This document shows positions 1-10,800 of a stretch of 64,000 nt of DNA, piece after piece. Made by a program: the position numbers and the translations under genes. Under the pieces are notes generated by a model. The model did not search any database. It was not told the origin of the DNA and was given only the letters and a program-made list of their open reading frames with translations. The DNA lies in assembly GCA_041671045.1 (NCBI GenBank), contig JBAZCF010000012.1, positions 23,870-87,869 on the forward strand, written 5' to 3'. Positions within the stretch are counted from its first letter, which is position 1. The number at the start of each line of letters is the position of its first letter. The DNA is from Parachlamydiales bacterium (GTDB lineage Bacteria; Chlamydiota; Chlamydiia; Chlamydiales; JABDDJ01).

Positions 1-1
1 G

Positions 2-238
2 GCCATTACAACATGGCTGAAGATGAAACTGGCAAAGAAAGAACAGTGGAGAAGTTTTGTCACCAAACAGATGAAGATGTTTGACCGGACCTTTATAAAA
101 GACCTGGAAGCAGAATACAGGTTTGAAGTCAGAAGTGCGGTGGCCAATGACGGGGACTGGAATGATAATGAAACACTGGCCATGTCAGAAATGATAGGAC
201 ATCCTTTTACCGGTAACGGATCGTTAAATCTTTACTAA
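2..238 (+). CDS. C-terminal end of a truncated virion structural protein
   Basis: The frame is open from the left edge, so the true start lies outside the window; an internal ATG at 23 is unlikely to be the start because the frame continues upstream of it. About 78 residues are visible, hydrophilic and charged, with no recognised motif. Its TAA stop shares its last base with the ATG of the next gene (TAATG), which indicates translational coupling inside the late operon. From its position before the large tail protein it is probably the end of a tail or ring protein, but this is inference from gene order only. Confidence 0.6.
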   Translation, partial: AITTWLKMKLAKKEQWRSFVTKQMKMFDRTFIKDLEAEYRFEVRSAVANDGDWNDNETLAMSEMIGHPFTGNGSLNLY

Positions 239-3200
239 TGCCTGAAGGGATAGAAAATACGTTTGAGAAGGGGGCGCACCAGGACAATGAACTGGTGGCG
301 CAACCCAAAGGTACTTATCGCCGGAGTGTCAACGGTAAGATTACGTCCCGCAAAGATGGTTCTTTTGCATGGGAAAGTATCAAAGGCAATATATTGGAGT
401 TTGAAATTACCGTACAAGACTATTATTTTGATCCCGTAACATCAGAGTGGCATACTCATGAATTACACACCAATTTTGTTCCTGTTGGAAATATTGAAGG
501 AAAAGATAAAATTTTTTTGTTTTTTGTAGAAGATGATGGAAGTTTATTGATTGGATATGTTGGGAAGGAAACTGATGTTGGTTTTAACATCATTTATTAT
601 CTAAAAAACAATTTAGGAAACAACGGGATATTTGGACGGGATATATTTACTTTCTCGACGGAAAAGTTTATAACCGGATATTCTATTTTTGAAAATGCAG
701 AGATTGAAAGGATTTATTTCAGTAATAATGATCTTCCGCCATTGACATTAAATATCGCTCCTCTTTTAATAGACAAAACAAACCTGTATTATTCAGAGTA
801 TCGTGAATTGTATGACGAGGCAAGTGAATTTTCATGGATTGATTCCGGCAAACTTGCCAGGTATTACATGGTACTTTCCGGGGCGACTTATTGGCCTGAC
901 GGACACCTGGTAAGACCAGGGGAGATATTTTCTATTGCAGATGACAATTCATCGTATATAGAATGTTCGCCAAACTTAAAAATTATTGATTTTTATCCTT
1001 TGCAGAATGCGGAATTTGATCCGTTACTAAATTTTCCAAGCATTGAATCTACTGGAGTCATAGACGGTTATTTACCTTGTGGCAATTATATCTTTGCCGT
1101 AAGTTATTATACTCGTTGTGGTCATTATACCAATTGGAGTCCATTGTCACAATCCTTTGGAGTGGGAAAATATATGATAACTCCGGATCCAACTGTTATA
1201 TATCGATCCGTATTGGATTGGCAACGATATAGAGGGGGTGATTTTGAAACCTATTCGGCAAAGGGTATTCAGTTGGTGTTGAAAAATACCGAAACAATAT
1301 TTCATAAAATAAGGATTGCGGCATTCTTGGTTGACCCGGCCAATCCCTTGACTACCGGAAAGATCATCGCCGAGAAAGAAATAGGAAAAGTTTTATACGA
1401 AGATATTTTAACTGTTCCAGTTCCAACAGCACAGGTAGACCTTACATTTGATTTTACTAATTACGCAGGAGCAGATGTAACCATTTCAGAAGTTATGGTA
1501 AGTACTACCAGATTGGAAAAAATAGAAGACTTAACCACCGCATTAAATTTTGCGATCACGGCAGGAGTACAGGAAGAATCAGAATTAAATATTGGTTCCA
1601 AAATAACTGGATCAATCAGGACATTGATACAGGAAATCCCTGGTGATGTTGTTAATCTTTTGAGTCCATACCAAGTAATGTTAAACAATGACGATACATT
1701 TCCTAATTATCCATTAACAGGACTTTATTCATTGGATGGAAATGGTTATGTTAAAAAAGTAACTAATGCTCATAATGATAATAGTTTTGGACATTTATTG
1801 CCAAATCAATTTTATGAAGTTTGTGAATATCCTGTTGTTTATCCTGACAACAGTTCTAATTACTATCTTCCCGGAGAAAGATTTCAGTGTAATAACAATA
1901 GTTTTCACTCTTATAATTATAAGAATTATAATAATGCGACACCTGGTTTTGTCAAACCCGTTTTTCCAGTATTGAAATATATTGATAAAAATGATAATTA
2001 TATTTATGATTGGGTTTCATTAAACGAACAAACTGGTCTGAAAATGACCGGTAACCAATTGGCAGGATATTGGGGCAATGAAACGTACCGAATTGGGTTG
2101 TTGCCAATAAGTAAATCTGGTCGTCCAATGTATGTAAGATGGATTGCAGATTGGGATACATTGGAAAGACAAAAAGGTTATACTGCAACAGATAACTGTT
2201 ATTATGTTGAACCGTTGGGAAGTATTGTAGAACCTGGTAAATTACATTGGACTGGAGATTTGTCTTTAGTAAAAAAATATAATATGGCTCAACCGGTCCC
2301 GTGCGATGTGTATCGTTCATTGCAATATTTATATCCTTTGGTCACTGTCGATCTTACTGATATCATTAATGATATAAGTGGATTTTGTATTGTTCGAGCA
2401 CCAAGAGATAAAAAAATCATCTCTGAAGGTTTTGTGGAACCTATTATAAAACAATTAATACAAACAAATCCACTTGGCGGAACGGCAGAATATGGAATAA
2501 AAGTAATAAGAACACCGGGATTCAATGATGGTCGTGGTGTTTATGATTTTCTTTTAGAACAAGAGGATCTTTCCGATTTATTTGTTCAGGATCAATATAT
2601 TTATATTACACCTGAACATTTGTTTAAATCAGATTTTGTGTTTGACTTGAATTCTATAGTAAAGCCAGTAAGAATCTTTAGTGTTATCAGTCCTGCCGTT
2701 TTTATTGAAGAATTTGGTGGCGATGAAACTTATCATACCGGTGGTCATTACAAAATATTCTACAGGAAATTTTATGATCAACAGATAGTCACGCCGTCTT
2801 TTGATGGAGAAGTTTCCGTAGAAAACGCAACTGCAATTACTGAAGGACAAGTCGAACTTAATCTTGATTATAATTTTGTTGATTTCTGGAACATTGCAAA
2901 ATCCGTATTAACAAATATAAATACTGCTATAGACGAACAGTATTGTGCAAGAGCAAGCCGGGGACTTTTACTTTTGTTAAGTCTGTCAAGAAATTGGAAT
3001 GAATTACCAAACCCGGCCGGTGCTGCACATGATTATTGGTCTCAAGATAGCAATATTATGATCGTTCAACAACAAAAGACAAGAGTTGGACTATATAATG
3101 ATACACCTGAAAGTTTTGCCAATACGGATTATATGACTGTTGGACATTATCAAAAAGTGGATCAGGATTTTAAAGATGCAATTCTTAAGGATGGAAGGTA

Positions 3201-4647
3201 TATCGTTAATGATATTCAACTTACCGGAGGGGATTGTTATATATCACTATTTGACTTTACAAGACTTTTAATAAATGGAAATAATCTTTACCAGGAAGAC
3301 GATGAACCGAACAGATATTTTAATTTTCAACGGGGAGATACAATAATTGTTCCATTACAAACATCAATGAACTTAAATTCCCGCAACAATAGGAATTCAT
3401 CGTATTACAAACCATCGGCAATTGAGGCAAATCGTGGTATTTGTTATACTCCTCTTACCGAAGAGTCTGAATTTGAAGTTAAGATTTCGTCACAAACCGG
3501 GTTTTTAGAGAATTTCAATTATAACAATTCTTTTTCCAATCAGGCAGGACAAAATCTTTATCCAGGTTATCCGTTGAATCTCTCCATGTTGAACAGTTTT
3601 TTAATGCGATTGCGATGGGGAAACAAAAAAGTATATGGTGAACTCGACGATGCATTCCGTAAATATCCTGCCCTGCAATTTTTGGATGTAAACGGTTTTT
3701 TCGGCAAAATTAACAATATCAAATCCAACCGGCAGTATCTCGTCTATTGGCAAGACAATTGCGTAGGATATATACCCATACAGGAAAAGGTATTGACATC
3801 TACCGTTGCCGGTGCCTATGTCCAACTTGGTATTGGTAATGCTTTTGAGATATACGATGAACTGGGCAAGACTTATGGGAACCGGGACCGGCTTTCGCTA
3901 CTGGAAGCCAACGAAGTGTTCACCTGGTTTGACCGCAGGAATATGTGTGTGATCATGATGGACCGTACCATGAAACTCGGAGACAAGTCCAAAGTGCCTG
4001 GTATAGACACCTTGCTGAACAACATGGGCCTGTCGGCCAATACGAACGCATTTCCCGGGATTAACGGAACGGTATACTCCTATTATGATTATTTCAAAAA
4101 GATCGCGTACATGACCTTCTGGAACACTGTAGGACGGCAACCGGTGGAGGATAACTTGACTATTGGTATTGATCTGGAAAGAGGGATATTCCATGGTGAA
4201 TTTCAGTTCTATCCCATACTGGCCTATTCTGCGGATAAACAATTAAAAATCGCTCAAAGTGATAACAAAGTATATACTCATGATGAAATCTCTGTAACTT
4301 TGTTTGGAGAGACTTTTGAATCGTTTATTGAAATAGTGGTGACCGGTGGATTTGATGTGTTTCTAAAGTTCGTCAACATGATCTGTATGGGTAATGAGAA
4401 TTTCTTCACCAAAATCAAGTTCTCGGCAAATTTTCAATATGATACAGGATTGTATTTGAATGAAGTCGAAGAGACAGTAGATACACGGAATTACAAACGG
4501 TTCCTGGATGATATGCGGTTTTCTATACCGCAAGGTATATTGGGCAGGATGGAAGGTAAGGCGATGGTAGTAAGATTCACTAACGAAACACCGTTAAATA
4601 CTGTGAAGTTATTAAGGACGAGTACTAAAATCATAAAACTTACATAA
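238..4647 (+). CDS. Large tail protein, probably muzzle-like protein of a crAss-like phage
   Basis: A 1469-residue protein rich in aromatic residues, Asn and beta-type segments, without signal peptide or enzymatic motif that I recognise. Crassvirales genomes carry a protein of this size class (the tail muzzle) shortly before the cargo and RNA polymerase genes, and this gene occupies that place. The start overlaps the stop of the preceding gene by one base, and the next gene begins two bases after the stop. The opening residues (PEGIENTFEKGAHQDN) resemble the start of large tail proteins in Bacteroidota phages as I remember them. The assignment is by size and gene order; a structure comparison would be needed to separate muzzle from another tail-tube or tail-tip role. 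Confidence 0.55.
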   Translation: MPEGIENTFEKGAHQDNELVAQPKGTYRRSVNGKITSRKDGSFAWESIKGNILEFEITVQDYYFDPVTSEWHTHELHTNFVPVGNIEGKDKIFLFFVEDDGSLLIGYVGKETDVGFNIIYYLKNNLGNNGIFGRDIFTFSTEKFITGYSIFENAEIERIYFSNNDLPPLTLNIAPLLIDKTNLYYSEYRELYDEASEFSWIDSGKLARYYMVLSGATYWPDGHLVRPGEIFSIADDNSSYIECSPNLKIIDFYPLQNAEFDPLLNFPSIESTGVIDGYLPCGNYIFAVSYYTRCGHYTNWSPLSQSFGVGKYMITPDPTVIYRSVLDWQRYRGGDFETYSAKGIQLVLKNTETIFHKIRIAAFLVDPANPLTTGKIIAEKEIGKVLYEDILTVPVPTAQVDLTFDFTNYAGADVTISEVMVSTTRLEKIEDLTTALNFAITAGVQEESELNIGSKITGSIRTLIQEIPGDVVNLLSPYQVMLNNDDTFPNYPLTGLYSLDGNGYVKKVTNAHNDNSFGHLLPNQFYEVCEYPVVYPDNSSNYYLPGERFQCNNNSFHSYNYKNYNNATPGFVKPVFPVLKYIDKNDNYIYDWVSLNEQTGLKMTGNQLAGYWGNETYRIGLLPISKSGRPMYVRWIADWDTLERQKGYTATDNCYYVEPLGSIVEPGKLHWTGDLSLVKKYNMAQPVPCDVYRSLQYLYPLVTVDLTDIINDISGFCIVRAPRDKKIISEGFVEPIIKQLIQTNPLGGTAEYGIKVIRTPGFNDGRGVYDFLLEQEDLSDLFVQDQYIYITPEHLFKSDFVFDLNSIVKPVRIFSVISPAVFIEEFGGDETYHTGGHYKIFYRKFYDQQIVTPSFDGEVSVENATAITEGQVELNLDYNFVDFWNIAKSVLTNINTAIDEQYCARASRGLLLLLSLSRNWNELPNPAGAAHDYWSQDSNIMIVQQQKTRVGLYNDTPESFANTDYMTVGHYQKVDQDFKDAILKDGRYIVNDIQLTGGDCYISLFDFTRLLINGNNLYQEDDEPNRYFNFQRGDTIIVPLQTSMNLNSRNNRNSSYYKPSAIEANRGICYTPLTEESEFEVKISSQTGFLENFNYNNSFSNQAGQNLYPGYPLNLSMLNSFLMRLRWGNKKVYGELDDAFRKYPALQFLDVNGFFGKINNIKSNRQYLVYWQDNCVGYIPIQEKVLTSTVAGAYVQLGIGNAFEIYDELGKTYGNRDRLSLLEANEVFTWFDRRNMCVIMMDRTMKLGDKSKVPGIDTLLNNMGLSANTNAFPGINGTVYSYYDYFKKIAYMTFWNTVGRQPVEDNLTIGIDLERGIFHGEFQFYPILAYSADKQLKIAQSDNKVYTHDEISVTLFGETFESFIEIVVTGGFDVFLKFVNMICMGNENFFTKIKFSANFQYDTGLYLNEVEETVDTRNYKRFLDDMRFSIPQGILGRMEGKAMVVRFTNETPLNTVKLLRTSTKIIKLT

Positions 4648-4648
4648 A

Positions 4649-5353
4649 ATGGCATGGATAGCACCATTAGCAATTGGAGCTGCACAACTCGGGATGGGTA
4701 TCTGGCAGAGTATTAAAACTACCCGGGAACGTAAACGTGTTGATGCGGAGACCAAAGCACAACAGGTTCCCGGTGAACTTTACGAAAGTAAAGGTGTTGC
4801 CGATGAGTTACGCCAGGATGCTTTGCAGACCAAAGGTATACAGGAAGGTCAGGCGATGGACCGCGATGTTATGCGTAGGACCGTAGGAGCCGGGGTATCT
4901 TCCAGCCCTGCAGGCCGTGTACAAAATGACATTGCTTCTAACATTGAAAAAGGAGTGGATGTCAATGCTATCTATGCAGACTATCGTAAGTCATTGGCAG
5001 AGACGGCAAAACTTGAAATGGGTATTAATTCCGAAATATCGAGAGCAAAGTTTGATGTGTTCAGTCAAAATATGCAAGTACAGAGTCGTAACGACGATAT
5101 TTACAACCGTCGGCAGGAAGCATGGGCGGGATTGATGAATGCCGGTATGAGCAATGTGGCTGGTGCTTTCCAGTCCAGACAGAATAATTTAGACTTAAAC
5201 CGGTACGGTGACCCAAATTATAAATCTGATCTTTCTAATAAACTAAATGATGGTACTATTCCTATTAATTCAGATGATTATACTAAAGCGATGAAGTATT
5301 ATCAAAGTGGCAATTATGATGCAGCCTATAGAACTTATCAACGATATAAATAA
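4649..5353 (+). CDS. Alanine-rich internal virion/cargo protein
   Basis: 234 residues, starting with a short hydrophobic glycine/alanine stretch (roughly residues 4-20, APLAIGAAQLGMGIW) and followed by long charged helices. An amino-terminal amphipathic or membrane-active segment plus a helical body is typical of small internal virion proteins of podoviruses that enter the cell envelope with the DNA. It lies 1 base after the muzzle-like gene and 8 bases before the next structural gene. No catalytic motif is visible. The role as ejected cargo or tail stump protein is inference from composition and position. Confidence 0.5.
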   Translation: MAWIAPLAIGAAQLGMGIWQSIKTTRERKRVDAETKAQQVPGELYESKGVADELRQDALQTKGIQEGQAMDRDVMRRTVGAGVSSSPAGRVQNDIASNIEKGVDVNAIYADYRKSLAETAKLEMGINSEISRAKFDVFSQNMQVQSRNDDIYNRRQEAWAGLMNAGMSNVAGAFQSRQNNLDLNRYGDPNYKSDLSNKLNDGTIPINSDDYTKAMKYYQSGNYDAAYRTYQRYK

Positions 5354-5361
5354 TAATAACC

Positions 5362-6765
5362 ATGGCATATATTGATTATGGACTTGGACTGGGACTTGCC
5401 TATAAATTCGATTTCGATTCGGCAAATCGGTTTAAAATGGCTGCTGTGGAAATGGGTCAACGGGAAGCCGAACGGAAATATCAACGGGAACGTGATGCCC
5501 GTCAGGATGAAGATCGCCTTAATGCAAGAAAAAATCAGGCAACACAAGAATATTATGATCGTTTAAAAAAAGGAGTAGATGTTGTAAGAAGTAAATGGGC
5601 ACAAGCAGAAATTGACAAAGCGGCACTGGAAGAAACGACAAAACTTGGGACCATCCCGCTCGATCCCAATTGGCAGCAAAGTATGGATAACCAGGTAAAA
5701 GTTGATCAAGCAAATGCACGTCTGCAAAACAACCCGGCCATCAGGACCATAGCACAAGCAAAATCAAAATTTGATCTGGCGATGGATGATTATGAAAAAG
5801 GAGTGATAAAGTTGGATAAATTTAAAGAAGAAGAAAGAAAATATAATGATTTTCTGGAAAAGGGACCATCTGCAGGAGTGTATGACTACCAACCTATGAA
5901 AGTCCAACTCACGGATAAATTCGACGATTATTACGGTCAATTCACAGAAGAATCTGGGAAGGCCGAAGAACGAAAAGTAATAGACAGTCAATTTTACAAG
6001 TTAAATTATGATGATATTCATGCCGCCTTTGAAAGTCTTGAGGATGGTCAAAAAAAGTATTTCGCATCGGAACTTGGATATGTACAACGCATGTCTCAAA
6101 TGTATACCAATCCTGTAGCAAAATCTTCCGGTAGTGGAGGATATCATGAACCGACGGAATATGAAAAGAAAATGCAGGAAGTCTCTGCAACTTATAAGGA
6201 ACTTGTGATAAAGACCAGTCCAGAAGGAACCGATGAGGAAAGTTACAATTTTGTCGATAGTAATATATCTGCTTTTATCCCAAGTGAATCTCGTGGTGGA
6301 TACAATTATTATACAGATCCAAAAATTGTTCTTATCGATGAAAACCAGTCTACACTGGATCCAAATATGCAAGTTAAAAAACCTGGAGGAATAGTCTTTG
6401 ATTCTATTAAGACACCGGTAGGAACCTTTGTATTTCCCGAGACAACAGATTCATACCGAAAAATTGATAAAAAAATATATATCGAAACAGAATTCCAGGC
6501 ACCGTTTACCGGATTCAGCAAAGATAAAGACGATGTCGATGCCAATGGATTCAGAAAAACAACCGATCCTACGTTTAATAAACTGAATGCAAAAGGAAGG
6601 ATCATTTCAGTTGATATGAGTGGAGATGTACCAGTGTATCGGTTCAAAGCATTCTCTCCGTTCAGTTCGTCAAGAAAAGCCGCAATAGAATATAATGACG
6701 CCAAATGGGGCAATGCGGACTGGCAGAGTATGGAAGAAGATTTAGATAATACTCCGAGATATTAA
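5362..6765 (+). CDS. Helical virion structural/cargo protein of unknown function
   Basis: 467 residues. The first half (about residues 25-200) is highly charged and predicted helical or coiled coil (many Arg, Lys, Glu, Gln); the second half is less regular. I do not recognise a domain. It belongs to the run of closely spaced late genes between the muzzle-like gene and the giant RNA polymerase gene, where crAss-like phages encode proteins packed in the capsid. Function unknown; cargo role inferred from neighbours. Confidence 0.5.
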   Translation: MAYIDYGLGLGLAYKFDFDSANRFKMAAVEMGQREAERKYQRERDARQDEDRLNARKNQATQEYYDRLKKGVDVVRSKWAQAEIDKAALEETTKLGTIPLDPNWQQSMDNQVKVDQANARLQNNPAIRTIAQAKSKFDLAMDDYEKGVIKLDKFKEEERKYNDFLEKGPSAGVYDYQPMKVQLTDKFDDYYGQFTEESGKAEERKVIDSQFYKLNYDDIHAAFESLEDGQKKYFASELGYVQRMSQMYTNPVAKSSGSGGYHEPTEYEKKMQEVSATYKELVIKTSPEGTDEESYNFVDSNISAFIPSESRGGYNYYTDPKIVLIDENQSTLDPNMQVKKPGGIVFDSIKTPVGTFVFPETTDSYRKIDKKIYIETEFQAPFTGFSKDKDDVDANGFRKTTDPTFNKLNAKGRIISVDMSGDVPVYRFKAFSPFSSSRKAAIEYNDAKWGNADWQSMEEDLDNTPRY

Positions 6766-6769
6766 AGAT

Positions 6770-7834
6770 ATGGCAAAGTGTTCTGCAAAAAAGGTTTATG
6801 CGTCAGTTGGGCTTTCCACGTCAAAAAATATCGGCAAGACAAAATGGACTATTGTGAAAGACTTGAAAGACATGCCTACACATGAACAAGGCGGAGTCGA
6901 TGTCCAGATAGGACTGCAAGGAGTATCTTTTAAACATTCTTCCGGCAAGGAAATCCATGCCGCATACGGATTATATGTTCCTAAAAAGAAAGAATACATT
7001 TCGATAGGAGCAACGGCAACACACGAACGATTAACAATGCCAACGACTAAATCTGATATTCAAATACCTAATTCAGTTATATATGATCCGCAACGTTTGG
7101 AAAATATTGAAGACCAGACCTGGGAACGTACCCGGCATGCCCAAATTAAAAAGGGATGGGAAGAACAACAGGCCAGATTACTGGAGATACCCGATACCCG
7201 TACTATCAATCCTGCAACAAATCAACCAATAAGACCAAATGCCGATCTATTTTCCATTCCGGGTGTGAAGTCGTTTGATCCGGAATTGATCAAAGAAACA
7301 TTCAGGTTTTCAAAAAAATATGGCGTTGATCCTTATGAAGCATTGGCAGTATTGATACAAGAGTCAAAATTAGGTACAGCCACACATCCGGATTTTAGTG
7401 GTAAACCTAAAGATCCGACAAAAGCAAAAGTTCCCGTCGGCAAAGCCAATATTGGTCATGTTCTTGATAAGGAAATCATTGGGCAATCATTAAATCCTAT
7501 AGAACGTTCCATATTAGGACTTAAAAAAGCAAATGATTCTTACAAAGGAAGATATGCTGAACTTGGTATTACCTATCCTGCTGAAGAAGAAACATACCGA
7601 AGATTACAAGTATATAACGGACTGGATAAACTCTATCCCGATACGGAAATTAAATATCATGGCGGGCCTGTTAATGCATTTTATGGTGTCCCTGTGACAA
7701 AAGATAATCCAATAGATTTGACTAAAAACCCAATCTACGGAAAAGTAATCGTATCGGTTACTGATGTCTTGCAAAAAAATGCCGATATTCAAAGGTTATA
7801 CAATGAGATTTACGGTGAAAGTATTGTAAAATAA
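6770..7834 (+). CDS. Virion protein with lytic-transglycosylase-like motif
   Basis: 354 residues. Around residues 185-205 the sequence YGVDPYEALAVLIQESKLG matches the glutamate-containing segment of SLT/lysozyme-fold transglycosylases (candidate catalytic Glu198 followed by Ser199). The N-terminal 75 residues (starting MAKCSAKKVYASVG) form a separate unknown module with a conserved-looking HEQGGVDV stretch. A peptidoglycan-cutting activity in a virion protein next to ejected proteins would help DNA pass the cell wall. Its stop overlaps the ATG of the giant gene by one base (TAATG). The rest of the lysozyme fold cannot be verified by eye, so the enzymatic call is moderate. Confidence 0.5.
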   Translation: MAKCSAKKVYASVGLSTSKNIGKTKWTIVKDLKDMPTHEQGGVDVQIGLQGVSFKHSSGKEIHAAYGLYVPKKKEYISIGATATHERLTMPTTKSDIQIPNSVIYDPQRLENIEDQTWERTRHAQIKKGWEEQQARLLEIPDTRTINPATNQPIRPNADLFSIPGVKSFDPELIKETFRFSKKYGVDPYEALAVLIQESKLGTATHPDFSGKPKDPTKAKVPVGKANIGHVLDKEIIGQSLNPIERSILGLKKANDSYKGRYAELGITYPAEEETYRRLQVYNGLDKLYPDTEIKYHGGPVNAFYGVPVTKDNPIDLTKNPIYGKVIVSVTDVLQKNADIQRLYNEIYGESIVK

Positions 7835-10800
7835 TGAAGCAGAATATTCCTATAGAAGCAGAGAAGTCAGAGTTGATACTCCGTAACGAAAACGGAGACC
7901 ATGCCATTATTCCGGCACGATACCGTTCAAAAGTCAAGTATCTTTTGCAGCACGGGCACCATAATGCCGTGACCAATCTGGTGAATACATTACCGGTTAT
8001 GGAAGACTATGCCGAAGATGGGACTGTAGTACCTGCCGGACAATCAGAACAGCCACAACAGGATGGTGAAATTTATTTTGAAATAGAAGGGAAGATTTAT
8101 TCTTATACCAACCTTAAAAAGAAAGGATGGCCGAATGAAGAACTTTCCAAACATAATACATACAAACGTGCCAGGAGTGGTGCGGGATTTGTGAAAGTCT
8201 CCGAAGGAAGACAAGAGAAATCTGTAGAACAACCTTTACCGGAATGGACAAAAGGCCAGACGAAAAAACCTGCCGAGCAACCCGTTTCAGAACAACCCGT
8301 AGAACAACAGGAAGAAAAACCAAAAGAACAATCTATTACTGAAGGGAACTTCACTTATATACGTAATCCACAGACCGGAAAAGTTTATGTAAAACATAAG
8401 GATGCCAATTCATTCCAGGATCTGGATGAGAAAAGAGTGTCCAGTCCTAATATGATCCCAGTCATAGATGAAGTTGAGAAAAAATTTAACGACCAGTTTG
8501 GTATTGTTGATCCATGGCAACAACAAGTAAATTTTGTTTTAAGCCAGAACGAAGATGTGTATAAGACTTATATCGGTGAATTCGACAAACAGATAAAAGA
8601 AAAAGAAGATCAGATAAGAAAACTGGAAATATCCGCACCGAAAAGTAATGCGGTACAGATCAGTCCTGAAGGAATACCTATGGTAACCGAACAACCCGGC
8701 AATGATGAAGTGTTCAAATTAAGATCACAGGTAAATGATTTAAAACTTTACAAAACAAGACTGGATAAATCTTACAAACAACCGGTAGAACTTTACAACA
8801 TAGCACGTAAGACCATAAAGGATCATGGTGAAATGGTACAGAAGGATTACACCAAAGATCCCGTTCAGGGGATGAATGATGTGTATCGTTACCGTGCTCC
8901 TATACTTAAACAATATCTTCCGCCGGAAGGACAGGATCAGTTTGAATTCGTCCTGAAACTTCAGGATATCGATGAACAGGTGAGAAAAAATAAAGAGGCC
9001 ATTCAGTATGAAAAGGATCATCCACCTGAAGCTTCAATGACAGGGAAGAAATCGACTTTGCAGACCCTGGAAGAGAAAAGAAAAGAACTATCAGAAAAAC
9101 GTGGCAAAATCCGCAGTGAAATACAGGCACACAAGTCCGGTTATATCGGAATACTCGATAAGATAATCGATCAGAAAACACAACAAGTTTCATCAGAACC
9201 CGATTTGCAGAAAAGAATGGAACTGCAAAATGAAATACTGGGTTATCAACAGTTAAAAACCACTATATATAAATCACAGGAAGAACAAGTCAATGACCTT
9301 TCGAAACAATATGAATCGGAACTGATAAAATTTGCAGACCTTATTCCCAATGTCACCCCTCGGGAAGCTCTAAACTTTTATTTCCAGACGTTGGTCACGC
9401 AACAACAGCAACTCATGGATGACCTTCGCCTGGGACAGTCGGCTTTCAGGGACAATATGGTTAACCTCGCATCCAATTTTAAGAATAATGCAAAACTTGA
9501 ACAGTTATATGGTCCCGACGGTGTTGAAGCGAAGATTAGAACTATTGCCCCTGCATTATTGCTGGATGAATTACCAAAAGAATACCTTACCGGCAATAAA
9601 GTGGATCCTGACCAGGGATGGTTAAAACGTCAGGCAGATAAAGCATTCAGCCGTGAGTATCCTTTGGGTAACATTGTTTTAAAAATCGAACAGACCTACA
9701 GTCCGCACATGCAGGCTGTCAGCCAAACAGTTTCCCAACAGGCACAGGCGTTGAACTCCGCATTGACCGAATCCGGCATTGACAAGTATTTAAACAATAC
9801 CGCCAATAAGGTGATACAAGATAAAGCAGATGTAAAGCATTGGAGTAGTGAAGATATCGGAAATATGGTCGGCCCTACTCTTGGCATTCTATTGCCTATG
9901 GCCATAGGAAACGTTGCTTTTGCCGGTGTAAAAGCATTGGTGCCTTTTGCTAATATGGTTCGCGGAGTGAAACTGGCCAACAGTGTAAGCAAGGCAAATA
10001 AAATTGTAAAAGGTGCAAAACTTCTCGGTGCAGAAATGGCAGAGATGGGTGCCGAGTATAAACTTGGCGGGATGATTTTTTCTGGCAATGACCAGATAAG
10101 AAGCGAAGCCGATTTTCAGTCCGGAGCATTCGGTGCTGTCGGGTCCTCTGCAGTCCGTGCCATTCCCATGCCTGGAATTGTAAAAGCGGTATTCGGCAAG
10201 AATTCCGGTAAGTTCATGAAACTTCTGCAAAAAAAAGTACAGACTACCGGAAAACTTGTTCCGAGAAAAAGCGCCGACCTTATCGGTAGGGGTTTCGGTG
10301 AATTTGGAGAGGAATTCAACCAGACTACATGGCAACTGTATCGTGACACGGAAAACAAGAGTGATTTCAAAGAACAGTTCCAACAACAATTTGGTTCTGT
10401 TGATGATTCGTTTCATTTTTTCACACAGACTTTTGGCATGGGTCTTATTTTTGGCATGGGAGGTCATTTAGGACAGGTTTATACAGAAAGTATTAAATCC
10501 ACTCGTGCGAAAGTCAAGAGTGCAACACAGGCCACGGCAGGGGCAAATTTTGCCACTTCTTTTCTTGCCAAGTATCAGGCCAAAGATATTGCCAGTGACC
10601 CGGGCAAATATGACATCGAAACACTGGCAACGGCATATAATGTATTGGATAGTTTTGAAAAGGAAGGCAATATTGATACCAGGGAGAAAACGGCAAAGAA
10701 AAAAATTGAAACAGAACTTCGTTCCAGAGATGTTGAAGACATTGAAATTAATGCCATCGCAAAAAAAGCCAGGCTGAACTATACTGCAGAAATACTTGAC

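Noticed and set aside
9889..10467. Long antisense and alternate-frame open frames inside the giant gene (also 18817-19467 minus, 18860-19282 plus)
   Set aside because: Chance frames opposite a 14-kb coding frame; no similarity pattern, no leader, unlike the nested frame at 11279-11464.
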